Below are positions 1 to 9,861 of a stretch of DNA of 64,000 bases, piece by piece (positions within the stretch are counted from its first letter, which is position 1; each line of letters opens with the position of its first letter). Source of the stretch: Amyloporia xantha (lineage: Eukaryota; Basidiomycota; Agaricomycetes; Polyporales; Adustoporiaceae). The stretch lies in NCBI GenBank assembly GCA_036971615.1, contig JAYKKR010000018.1, positions 124,001 to 188,000 on the forward strand. Direction: 5' to 3'. The position numbers were made by a program, and so were the translations under genes. The notes below the pieces were generated by a model. It saw nothing but the letters and a program-made list of their open reading frames with translations. It was not told the origin of the DNA and did no database searches.

Positions 1-6
1 GTTAGG

Positions 7-3000
7 TTAGACATTAGACTCACGAGTTTGCCCGGGCAATTTGACGAAGAAATTGACGTCCTTGTTCTTCGTGACATCGCGATTGAACTTGTGACGCTTG
101 GGGATAGGAGATCGCCAGTATAACGTCTCCTTCGGAGTCATCTCCATTTTCGTCTTTCGCCTGGGAGGAGGATCGGGGATAGCATCGACATCGATGGCCG
201 GAACCTGAGTGAAAGGAGGCTGCGAGGCATCGACTCCTGTGAAAGAGGACGTCCATAAGCATCCGACGAAAGTGACACGCATAGCTGTGGATGTGTGGAA
301 TATCGTTCTAGGACGATATTCCAGTGATATCCGCATAGGTAAGTACGTAGGAATACCGTCCTGGGACGATATTCCAGTGATATCCGGATGGGCAAATACT
401 TAGGAATACCGTCCTAGGACGATATTCCAGTGATACCTGGATATGCAAGTACTTAGGAATATCGTCCTAGGACGATATTCCTCGAGGTGCCATGTATGGT
501 CACAGTTAGGAATATCGTCCCAGGACGGTATTCCCGACTCCGTGAAGTAGAAATGAATGTGCACTTACCAGCTGAGGTAGAGGCTATGTCGACATCGTCT
601 CCAATGAGCGATATTGTCATGTCCGTCTCTTCGAAACGACCACTACCAATGATCATGTCCTTGAACATGCCCATGTCGTCCGACGCTGCGCTCGATTCCC
701 GCATGAAGTTCTCGAGCAACTCCGAGTTCTGTTCCAGAACGTCAAACAGGTCGTCCATACCGGGGTCGATCCAGTAACCGGCCTCTTCCTGATCCACTGC
801 CATGCGGTCGACGGGTGGGCATGGATCTATGTGCATTTCCTCCATCTGGCTACCACCAAAGTAGTCCGTGCTTGCACCTATGCTCGACGGTGGACCACTT
901 GCAGGCGGCTCGTCCGTAGCAATACTCCCGGGCTGGCTGCTATCGATCTGCAATCGGGGAGCCTCTGCGTCAGTTCGCTGCGAGTCTGACGGTATGTAAT
1001 CCGATATAGACATGTTGGAGGATGCTCTAGACCTTCCGCCCATCTGCTTGTGTTCAGACACAGGGACCTCCTTCGCTGGGTCGGCGGGTTCCTGTCCCTC
1101 TTCCAGAGTCTCCTCCTCAAATTCGGTTTCTGGGGGCGCTTCTACCTCTGTGTCCGTCTCCATCGGTCGTTCGTTGTCGTCCGGCTTGTAATTCTCCATA
1201 TCCAACGACGGAGGGAGCGGTGCCAACTCTTCATCCGACTCGGGCTCGTCGTATAAGGTCTTCAAGTCGATCTTCCTCCGCACACCCTTCCCTTTGACAT
1301 CCTTCTTCCCATACGCTTCCTTGTCGTGCGTTGTGCCACCCTCCTCGCTCTCGGCGCTGCTGAGGATATCATCCTCGTCGTCGTCATCCTCCTCCTCCTC
1401 CTCCTCCTCATCCTCCTCCTCATCCTCCTCCTTCTTGACGATTGCTGGAATGTCCATCGATGGAGGTGCGGTCTCCTTCTTAGTCTGAGAATGTGTCTGG
1501 GACATCATCTTCAAAAGCTGTCCGTACAATATTAGCAAATCAGATCATCTTCAATGAATAGTTCCTCTCTTACCTTCGATTCTCCCTCCATGCCATCTAT
1601 ATACCTTGTATGCGTGCCATGCGTATACCGTCCGTATTCGACTGTTCCCACGTCGAACACGGCATGTTCGCCCTCATAGTCGCAGTGATCCCAAAGGTTA
1701 CGACTGGCGTTGATGTCAAGAACCTGTTTCAAAATGGATGCATCAAAAGGTCAGCGTCTGAGGCATGTATGTAAAACGATGTGCATACCTTCGCTAAGAG
1801 TTTTGTCGCAATGTGAACCTCGTGCGCAACAGCCGGGCGCGGAGCACGTTTCTTCTCAGTCCCCACATCGAGAGCTGGCAGTCGTGCGACGGATGTCCGT
1901 TCGATTGAGCGGATGATCGTTTGAATCTCCTGCCGATAGTGCGCCTGCATCCGGATGCGTGACAAAGACTTGAGACCCTCCTTTGCCCCTTCCACTCCCG
2001 GAGCCCATGCACGCTGAATCGCCTCATTCTTCTCCATCGTCCGTGCGAGTATCATCTCGTCGCAGAAATGAAACCTCGGGACAGGAAGCTGACAGAACCG
2101 GTTCTGGGCTTCATTCCACTCCTTCTTCGGCTGCACGCTGCTCTCGATCGCCTTGCGCAGAGCTTCCCGCAAGGCGAGCGTGTCCTGGTGCATCGTCTTG
2201 TGGCGATACGTCATCAACGTGTCCTCTTCCACAATCATCGCCGCACAAATCCACTTCGGCGGATGCGTGCGAACAAGAAGACCGGCGATTCGGGATGGCA
2301 GGTGAGCCCGATGCGCGCACCAGGAGGTGGATGAGTTCCCGGTTTGGAAGCGAACGCGAGCTTGTATCTGTCCCACCGCTTTTGCTCGAGATTCTTCAAT
2401 GGACTCATGAGCCAGCTGTGACAGTTTTGAACATCAGCGCTGTTCCGATCAGGGAGCCAGGCCTCTGCGCTGTAGATCGACGACCCGCTGTTATCTTCCC
2501 TGGAGTTCTCGATGACGCTCTCGATCGCTTTTCTGTCCTGAACTCTGGGGACCCCAAGCTCCACCAAATCGCACTCAAGGCGAGTGAGAGAACGAGGACA
2601 GTAATCGATCATGACCTGTACAATCTACAGGACCCGTCAGCACACTACCACGAATCCAAATTACTGATAACGGCGACACACCTTGTGGTACGCCTCGCGG
2701 GCGCGAATGTCGGGGACCGAGCGAACGACGCTGTAGATGCAGGTCGACCCGTCGTTCATGATTTGCTCGCGTGCGTTCTTGCCCCGGTAGTACCACCACA
2801 GACTTTCGAAATACGAACACACCTACATGCATGTGAATCAATGAGACAGTAAGACAGCGATCAGAGAAAACACTCACCTCTTTCTGCGCCAATGGAGTCC
2901 TCAAGAACATCTGATTGACAGTCTCCATCATGAGCGAACAGAGCATGGGAAGGGGAGGCGAGCGATCAACGTCGGACTGCCTCGACAGCACAAGACATGT

Positions 3001-4965
3001 CCGTGCGAGCACTCGATCGGCGTGCTCTGCGGTGATCTCTCGCCTTTCGACGAAGGGGCCCAGACATTTCTTCAGCCATTCGATGACTTTCGTTCGATAT
3101 TCTTCAAGCGCAGTCAGGTATTGGCCTTCACGAACACCGAGCCAGGGGACAGGGGGAGACGCGAAATGGTTCTTGAAGTGCGTGTTGAGTCCTGACAGAG
3201 TATCGCTGTCCTTGAAGAGCTTGAGCTCGCCTTCGGGTGCCTCCTTTATGTCTTCCAGCAACTGCTTCGCTTTGACGACGTCTGGATCCTTGGCATACTC
3301 CTCCTTGGATAGTGTGTCTTGCTTCTTCTCCAGAACAACCAGTAGCTCTTCCACCTCCTTGAGCGATGGGAATTTATCGCTCATCGATTCCAGACGACAC
3401 ATCTCCAGATACTTCATATCGAAGATCAAGGAGAGATGCTAAGTGAATGTATCAGCGTCAATATGACTCTTCATATACTGAATGGGACTTACCGCTGCAT
3501 GCGTATCGACGAGAAGATAAAGAAACTTCATGGAGAAGATGCTAGACCCTCTCCAATAAGGGCCCATTTTGTTCATTTGTGTCAGCATGCGAACGACGTG
3601 ATAGTTCGAAAGAACGCGATTGCTACGCGAATTCGCCTTGTCTTCTTTCATGATCTTCATGCTCTTCAAGACCGTGTCGAAAGCCTCTTCTCCTTTTAGA
3701 ATCGATTCCTCCAACTGCGCGAGCCTCGACACAAGAAGTTCCTCGTGTGTCTCCCCATACCGGTGCTTGACCTCATTACGCGAAAGGTGCCGTGCGAGGG
3801 CGGAATTCTTCTCGAGTACACCTGTGATAAAACACGAACATAAGTATATATTTCTATGTACACACAGAACCCTCCATCACGGAATATCGTCCTGGGACAA
3901 TATTCCTCGCTACGGACATGATCTCATTGCGCGGAATATAGTCCCAGGACGATATTCCGCGGTATGATCGTGTATGCGATACCGCGGAATACCGTCCCAG
4001 GACGATATTCCGCGCTGCAGACATAGCTCCGCAAAGGCGGAAGATCGATCCTGACCGATATTCCGGGGTACCCGTATACTCGCCGTAACGAGGAATATCG
4101 GTCTGGATCGATATTCCGTGTATCGACGAACGGAACAGAGGGAACATGAACTTACGGAGATCGTACAGCTTGACACCCCACCAACGAAGCTCTTCGATCT
4201 TCTCTTGGGCGGCGGTGATCTCCCTCATGAGCTTGCCGTCCTTTTGCGTCGCTCGCGCGTCGCCATTCTCGAGCTTCTTCACAAGCTTCTTGCGATCTTT
4301 CTCCATGGTCGTGATCTTCTTGCGCAGCTCGTCAACCATGTGATGCACCGCTGCATGTCGATGCTGCCCCCCGCACGCCGTGATGATGTAGCCGCTCGTC
4401 TTGAATTTGAGCTCGGGAAGATCGACCCCACCCAGCTCGTCCTGGCTTGGCACCATGTCGAGGTCCTCCGGATTGATGGCCAGCGGAAGCTGCGAATCGC
4501 TGGCGAAACTGTGCACCCCATGCACGTCGAAGTTACCCTCCAGACCGTCGCGCTGCTTGATCACCATAGGACGGGGGTTGAATCTGCCATACGACGTCTT
4601 GTACTTCACCGTCTCCAGCATGTCGATCTTCGCATATCCGACGCAGGTTTCCTTCGCTGTTCGGTCCATCGCTAACGTTTCCGCAGGGACCGGTTCGAAT
4701 TTCATGACCTGCGCCGCGCACAGTGAGCGCGCTCCTTTGCTCGAAAAAATGTAAGACTCACCTCAACGTTATCATCGTCTTCCTCTTCCTCATACTCCTC
4801 CTCTTGCTTACGCTTTCGCGCAGGCTTCTTCTTCTCTTTTTTCTCGACCGCCGCTCCCGGCGCGTCCTCGCTGGCGTCCTCAACGGCCTTGGCCGTTTGT
4901 CGCCCTCCGGCCTTCGGCTTGGGGGCGCTCGGCCCCGCGGTCGCAGCGTTCGCTTTAGGAGCCAT
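7..4965 (-). CDS. Large ParB/sulfiredoxin-like domain protein, multi-exon, with palindrome arrays in two introns
   Basis: Start ATG at 4965 opens a Pro/Ala/Lys-rich then Glu/Asp-rich leader (exon 4965-4762). After a 53-nt intron, exon 4708-4156 carries a ParB-N/sulfiredoxin-like pattern: a short beta segment (AKIDML), NPRP at about residues 112-115, then SGYIITACGGQHRHAAV at about 173-189, where GGQHR matches the family's G-x-x-R turn. A Lys/Glu-rich coiled coil follows. Further exons: 3821-3493, 3438-2878, 2822-2682, about 2615-1789, 1723-1574, 1517-569 (with a long Asp/Glu run and a low-complexity acidic stretch) and 284-7. Total is about 1,300 residues. The reading frame changes between about 2350 and 2280 without a convincing intron, so a one-base frameshift or a misread intron is possible. 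The function of the C-terminal two thirds is unrecognised. ParB-like is a motif-level call; DNA binding or nuclease activity is inferred, not shown. Confidence 0.6.
297..534. repeat. Palindrome array U: five 26-bp palindromes at a 53-bp period, inside an intron
   Basis: Units start at 297, 350, 403, 456 and 509, exactly 53 bp apart. Each is GGAATATCG-N8-CGATATTCC with small changes; the 8-bp centre varies (TTCTAGGA, TCCTGGGA, TCCTAGGA twice, TCCCAGGA). The 27-bp spacers are related to each other in the first three gaps and different in the fourth. The array fills the intron at 285-568 of the ParB-like gene almost completely; the donor (568) and acceptor (285) are canonical and the phase is preserved. 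Confidence 0.9.
3881..4117. repeat. Palindrome array V: five 26-bp palindromes at a 52-53-bp period, inside an intron
   Basis: Units start at 3881, 3933, 3986, 4039 and 4092. They share the GGAATATCG / CGATATTCC half-sites of array U with degenerate cores. Spacer sequences differ from those in array U, so this is not a simple copy. The array lies in the 334-nt intron 3822-4155 of the ParB-like gene, whose other introns are only about 53-65 nt. Confidence 0.88.
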
Positions 4966-5354
4966 TTCGAAGTGCAGAGAACAGGATTTGAAATATAAGC
5001 AGAGGTTGAGTGAATATAATGGCGGATTGAGTCCAACAGCGCGACGTCCAAATGAGGAAGGCCGCGCTGCACCGGCGCGCGCGGATGCGCCCAATGCGGA
5101 CATAGTTTCCCACACTTGACTCGATCGAGTCGGCGCATCTTTATACACGCAGACTTCACTTGTATATCATCCTTGCCCTCACTTCTTGTACACAGGCTCT
5201 CCCTCTGACTTCTCCATCTCTGTAATAGTCAGCTATTCAATATATTCTTCGCCATCTGATAGATACCAGTGCCATCGATCGTCCGCGATGTTCGCACCAT
5301 ACAAATCGGTACGTGCTAAGTACATACATCCTAGACTGGCGCTTCGACTTCAGC
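4966..5354. other. Intergenic gap between the ParB-like gene and the first small paralogue
   Basis: This gap is 389 bp and should contain the promoter of the minus-strand ParB-like gene. I see no gene, repeat or recognisable control element in it. Confidence 0.4.
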
Positions 5355-5768
5355 TCATAGCTTCGGGCCATCCTTCCCTTGATCTGGAATCCTTAACTCG
5401 CTCGATCGCCCAACAGAGTGCATGGAAATGATGTGGTGAGCTAACCCGATCATCTCCCTGTACTTGCTGATCGGAATCCCATTCTCATCGCAGCGCACCA
5501 TAGATTCCAGATAAGACCGCCATTCCTAGTCGTGCCATATCCTGTCACCTACTAGTAAGTCGCTTGTCTTTGTCTTTCTCTCCTTCTGACTTACTGCAAA
5601 CCACACAACTCGTTGCGCCCATGCCAACCAAACTGAAGAGAATACAAATGGCTGTGTCATCGGCCGGCGCTCCCACTCCCACTCGAGGCCATCAAAGCCT
5701 TTCGTAATCATGGCGCACACCCCAACCAGCGTATCGGCGGGAGGCGGGAAAGGATTCTTGCCAGGCAT
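5355..5768 (-). CDS. Small hypothetical protein B1, paralogue of B2
   Basis: Two exons, 5768-5595 (58 codons) and 5525-5355, joined in phase 0 across a 69-nt GT..AG intron, give 114 residues. No family recognised. Exon 1 ends with a tryptophan-rich segment (WLAWAQRVVWFA) that aligns with WYEWAKRVLFYG of B2. Exon 2 aligns as YLESMVRCDENGIPISKYRE against YMVLISTLRPHSPGVIMYQE. Intron position and phase are the same in both genes, so this is a genuine paralogous pair. It lies between two palindrome arrays on the same strand as the ParB-like gene, which suggests membership of the same accessory module. The start was chosen at MPGKN because sequence further upstream reads as untranslated. Confidence 0.5.
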
Positions 5769-6072
5769 GGTGTAAGAGGAGGGAGAATGACTGAATATAG
5801 GTCTCACCCTTCATGCCAGTGTGCTTTCATATATGTACATAATTAGCGCCCGTGTACAGCCATCGACAATCTTGATCGCCAGCAAGCCGGGGACTTTGAT
5901 ATGTGCAGGCGTACACGAGGCCGTCTTCCATCGTATGATCCTTCATACTGAGTGCATCCAATAATATATTTATATTACAATCATGATATCTCCAATAAAG
6001 AAGCTTCTTTATTTGTATACTTATTCACGAGTAAGGCTTTGATTTTGATGCCCGTCGGACGCTCACAATCAC

Positions 6073-6202
6073 GGAATATCGTCCTAGATCGATATTCCGC
6101 ACTTGATCATGATCGAGATATCGCGGAATATCGTTCACGGACGATATTCCGCATTTCCTCGTGATCGTGTTATCATGGAATATCGTTCCTGACCGATATT
6201 CC
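6073..6202. repeat. Palindrome array W: three 26-bp palindromes at a 52-bp period
   Basis: Units start at 6073, 6125 and 6177. They have the same half-sites as arrays U and V, with cores TCCTAGAT, TTCACGGA and TTCCTGAC. The array lies between the 3' end of B2 and the start of B1. The remainder of 5769-6366 shows no gene. Confidence 0.87.
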
Positions 6203-6366
6203 TCACATTCGTATGTTTTCAGACTCTATAAAGTAAACGTGTACTGCATCTCGGCGATTAATATCTATCTACATTTTACTGGCCGGCGTGTATGTGAGCG
6301 ATCAATCTAGACAGAGTTATTTATCTGCACGTATACTCACGAAGTCAATACTCACCGTGTATGGGC

Positions 6367-6743
6367 TCAGTCTTCGTCTTCCATCAACTCGTCATCCATC
6401 TCGTCATCCATCTCGTGGACAATCTCTGCGGCAAGTTCCACCAACTGACGGTACATGCCAAGCTCCTGGTACATGATGACCCCCGGACTGTGCGGCCTCA
6501 ACGTGCTTATCAGCACCATGTACTGCTCAATTACTATTATTAGCTTCCACGTCTTCCGTTATTTACACCATCACTTACTCCGTAGAATAGGACTCTTTTC
6601 GCCCATTCGTACCATACTTCCGCAGGATGCGCCACACTTCGTGTCACAACTCCCCACGCCCACTGCAGCTGCAGCCCCGCGTACCCTATCTGCGCAACCC
6701 CATACATCTGCGCGATGTACTCTTCTTCGGAGATAGTGGCCAT
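6367..6743 (-). CDS. Small hypothetical protein B2, acidic C-terminus, paralogue of B1
   Basis: Exon 1 (6743-6579, 55 codons) and exon 2 (6522-6367) are joined in phase 0 after a CAG acceptor, giving about 106 residues. The N-terminal half is rich in aromatic residues (LQWAWGVV, WYEWAKRV). The C-terminus is a short acidic repeat of Asp-Glu-Met units encoded by a near-perfect 12-bp tandem repeat. No known domain. Shared exon structure and aligned residues with B1 support it being real. The acidic tail could mediate interaction with a basic partner, but that is inference. Confidence 0.5.
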
Positions 6744-8832
6744 CGGTGATTAGCAGGAGTTAGTATCTCATTTCCTTTAACCATTCCCTCCTCTTATAAC
6801 TCTATTCCTCAATCTTACGTTTCAGAAGCCCTCGCTTACAATTGAATATATTTTCACTCTTCCCAGACTACCTGCCCAACGATAAGGACACGGGAGCATA
6901 ACTATTCAATCGCCCTGCCCATCTAATTGATGCGCCCCGTCAACCACGTCCATTTCTGATGGACACATGTCAATTCCCACACTAACATCGAAGATCCCCC
7001 ACAAATCCCATCATTTCAATTTGACATGGGAACACAACGCTGCATTGCCATCACCTCATGTTCCGCCTCACCTGATCCATGATGTATGGCAATCCTCCCC
7101 GTCCTATTGGTCGATTCGTTCATCTCTCTATATCCCCAATCAAAGACACACAATACGACACAAGCAGCTTTGAAAACAGTTTCAATCTGTCTTATACTCT
7201 GGTCAATATGGGTTCCCTCTATTCAAAACATAAATATAGCATATTTTTACTAGACTACAAAATCCTTCTTTATGTTCATCAACTGCATGTTTTACTTTAT
7301 CTCTCATTTCATATTCATTCTGATCTCATAATCCCCGGAATAGTGTCCACATTGATATTCCGCATATATCAGATACCTTCATTTTTGTCCCATTCTGATC
7401 TCATAATCCCCGGAATAGTGTCCACATTGATATTCCGCATATATCAGATACCTTCATTTTTGTCCCATCGGAGGTCTCGTAGCACGGAATATCGATCCTG
7501 ACCGATATTCCGCATATTATCACGTCTTTTATTTTCATCTTGTCAGACATCATGCATCACGGAATATCGTTCAGGATCGATATTCCGCGTTTCTGACGGT
7601 CATTCTTGTCCTGTAGTAGAGGTTGAATATTGCGGAATATCGTTCACGGACGATATTCCTCACTTCTCACTTTGTCTTTGACATTGATGCCTCACAGTAA
7701 ACCTTCATGGAACATCGTTCAAGATCGATATTCCGTGGTATCTCACTGAAAACCCCTAGGAAGACCCTAGTTTTACCCCGACCTATTTAGAAAAAGTCCC
7801 TATAATAATAGGAGACAGGTCTAGACAATGACATCATAGTCCGAGTCCACCCGATAGCGGGATAATGCTATTGGCTCGGTCTCGTCGGCAACTATTAATA
7901 AGATATTGTGCCGTCGTACGATTTTCAAAGTCGTACGATGCGAGGTATTTCTCGCTTACCAAGATAGAGGGCCTGATGAGTCTATAAAAGACGAAATGGG
8001 TCGGTGTTGGATCCCCAGCACCTCATTGCCTTGCTCTGTCTCCCGCTCCTCAGCAACTTCCTCCGCTAAGGTCGCCTTCGGCTCCCATAGCTCCGTCGTC
8101 GCTTCGTCGCTCCACCACCTAACCTAACCTAACTGTGCACCCTGTGTGAGCTCTGAACTCGAGGGGGAAAAGGAACTTGTATTTGTGAGAGAAATATGAC
8201 AGATTTTATACTACGAAAGGAACGCTACGACTATCGAGAGTGGCACACTAGTACGAGTGGCTTTGCATTGTCCTACACGAGTCCGCCTCACCGAGTGGCA
8301 CGTATCGAGGCCATCGGTCGAGTGACGTCATGCCGAACGCGGAAATGAAGAGGAACATACGATACACCTCGGACCGATATCCGGCTTCGATGGTACGCCG
8401 CGAGACTCGATACCTAATTGGGAAAGACCGGACGCGTCGGTGTGCCACGAAGCGATGCATGCGCTGTACGAGCGGCGTCGAGTGGCATCATTGTTCGCCG
8501 AATGCAGGAGATGGCCTGAGATCTACGGACGAGGCATCGGAACGACCGCGCCGAGCTTCGAGCAAGTGTAGAGAACGGCAGAAGACGTTGAAGAATGTCG
8601 AAGGGTACTGAGCGTCGGGGTCACATGCGTAGTATCGACGGACGTCGAAGGCTAAATCGAAGTGTTGGACGACTGAGCCGAAGTGCCGGGCGGGATGCGA
8701 TTGCCGAAAAGAGCTGTATCGGGGCCCAGAGGGGCTTGGCGCCTATCACCGCGCAGCGTGATCGGCCGACTCAGCTGTGTCACAGCCGGCACTGTCCACA
8801 GCGTTATCCATGCACACTCTCATAGGTATATG
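6744..8832. other. Gene-poor stretch around array X
   Basis: Apart from array X, this holds an AT-rich block at 7774-7810 that recurs near array Y (9594-9629) and a short CCTAA tandem at about 8118-8131. No open frame here has homology or splice structure I can support. The stretch 8160-8820 is more GC-rich and contains imperfect repeats of GTCGAGTGGCATCAT type, possibly relics of a longer gene. Confidence 0.45.
7337..7734. repeat. Palindrome array X: six palindromes at a roughly 75-bp period
   Basis: Units start at 7337, 7412, 7486, 7561, 7634 and 7709 (spacing 75, 74, 75, 73, 75). Half-sites are those of arrays U, V and W. The first two units and their spacers are an almost exact 75-bp tandem duplication; the others have unrelated spacers. 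The array lies upstream of B2 and outside any gene model. Confidence 0.88.
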
Positions 8833-8956
8833 CTACTCACCTTCTCCTCCTCCTTCTCCTTCTCCAGAGCTGCTATCAATCTCCTCTATCTCAGGAGGAT
8901 CCGGTTGCTTGCGGCGGCGGCCTCCTCCGGTTGTCGTTGCTTTCTTTGGAGGCATG
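8833..8956 (-). pseudogene. Orphan 5' exon resembling the leader of the ParB-like gene
   Basis: ATG at 8956 opens a short frame starting MPPKKATTTGGGRRRK and running into Pro/Glu and Gly/Glu-rich sequence. It ends at a canonical GTGAGT donor, just as the ParB-like gene's first exon (MAPKANAAT.., then an acidic tract, then GTGAGT) does. I cannot find a following exon. It may be a decayed copy of a ParB-like gene with its own palindrome family just upstream. Low-complexity composition weakens the homology claim. Confidence 0.3.
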
Positions 8957-9861
8957 GTACAGGTACGTCTCAGTCTCAGTGTGGAAGTCGAGGCATATCG
9001 AACGACCAACGCAAACCAGCGCCCAGTCGATCGATACGATCACTCGACTCTCACAGTCACATGCATCGCCCGCACGTGCCTTCTTCGCGCATCCGCATGA
9101 CCGAACGGATGCGTGATATAGAGGGTATTTTGTGGTCTATACAAGTGCGCAGATCGCGCTTCCGTTTGCTCGAACGGATGCGCGATCGACGCGGTAAATA
9201 TATCCCCAAATGTATAGCCCCAAAGGGCAAAAAACGTGCTTCCGTTCAATCGTGCGGATGCGCGTTTTTTGCACTTCAACACTGCACATATTTACCCCGT
9301 CGATCGCGCTTCCGTTCAATCATGCAGATGCGCGTTCGACGAGGTATATGCGTATAGTACCCGAGTGCCTCGAACGCGCATCCGCACAAGCAAACGGAAG
9401 CGCGTTCGTGCATATACTTCACTTCTGTACATTCAGTACTCCGTTCGCGCTTCAGCACGCTCTATCCGAAGCGCGCTATTTTCTCTCAACTCATGTATTT
9501 ATGGTATATTACCCTACTGTACAGGGTTTCGCTACATAAATGTACCTCCCCCCTCCTAATCGGACCTACCCAAACCCAGAAGGGAGGTAAGTGTACCCCA
9601 ACCCAGTTAGGAAAACCCTATATAATATACTCGCTTCGCTGGCAATTATCATTTCGAATGCAATGAGTGGAGGTTCATTTGTGAAACGTAACATAAGACA
9701 GCAGATTAGCATGATGTACGACGTGAGAGCGAAGCAAATGAGATATGGGATACGTTAGATGTGCGTGAAGTTGGCAATGATGACGAGTAAGACGATGAAG
9801 GGGTGTTATTAATTCAACATGATACTTTTATGTCCTCAGCGAGGCCATCCGTCGCTTACGA
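8957..9861. other. Intergenic region holding array Y and an AT-rich block
   Basis: Contains array Y and the block at 9594-9629 that resembles 7774-7810 (ACCCC.ACC..TTAG.AAAA then CCCTATA..ATA). No supportable gene. It ends at the 3' end of HSP60. Confidence 0.45.
9086..9475. repeat. Palindrome array Y: six hairpin-forming inverted repeats of a different family, about 70-bp period
   Basis: Inverted repeats centred near 9100, 9169, 9249, 9319, 9389 and 9460 share the half-site GCGC(A/T)TCCG and its complement around a loop of about 8-14 bp. Flanking arm bases differ between units but stay complementary within each unit (CGAACGCGC with GCGCGTTCG, GATCGCGC with GCGCGATC, A6-CG with CG-T6). This compensatory change indicates selection on, or generation of, the inverted-repeat structure rather than on sequence alone. 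The array lies upstream of the orphan exon. Confidence 0.82.

Noticed and set aside
297..534. CRISPR-like appearance of array U (26-bp repeats, constant 27-bp spacers)
   Set aside because: The genome is eukaryotic, there are no cas genes, three of the spacers are related to each other, the repeats are fully palindromic, and the array is intronic.
1983..2852. 289-codon open frame on the plus strand
   Set aside because: Antisense to the exons of the ParB-like gene; no recognisable domain.
8683..9357. 224-codon open frame on the plus strand
   Set aside because: Runs through the hairpin array and encodes repeated Arg-rich sequence produced by the palindromes.
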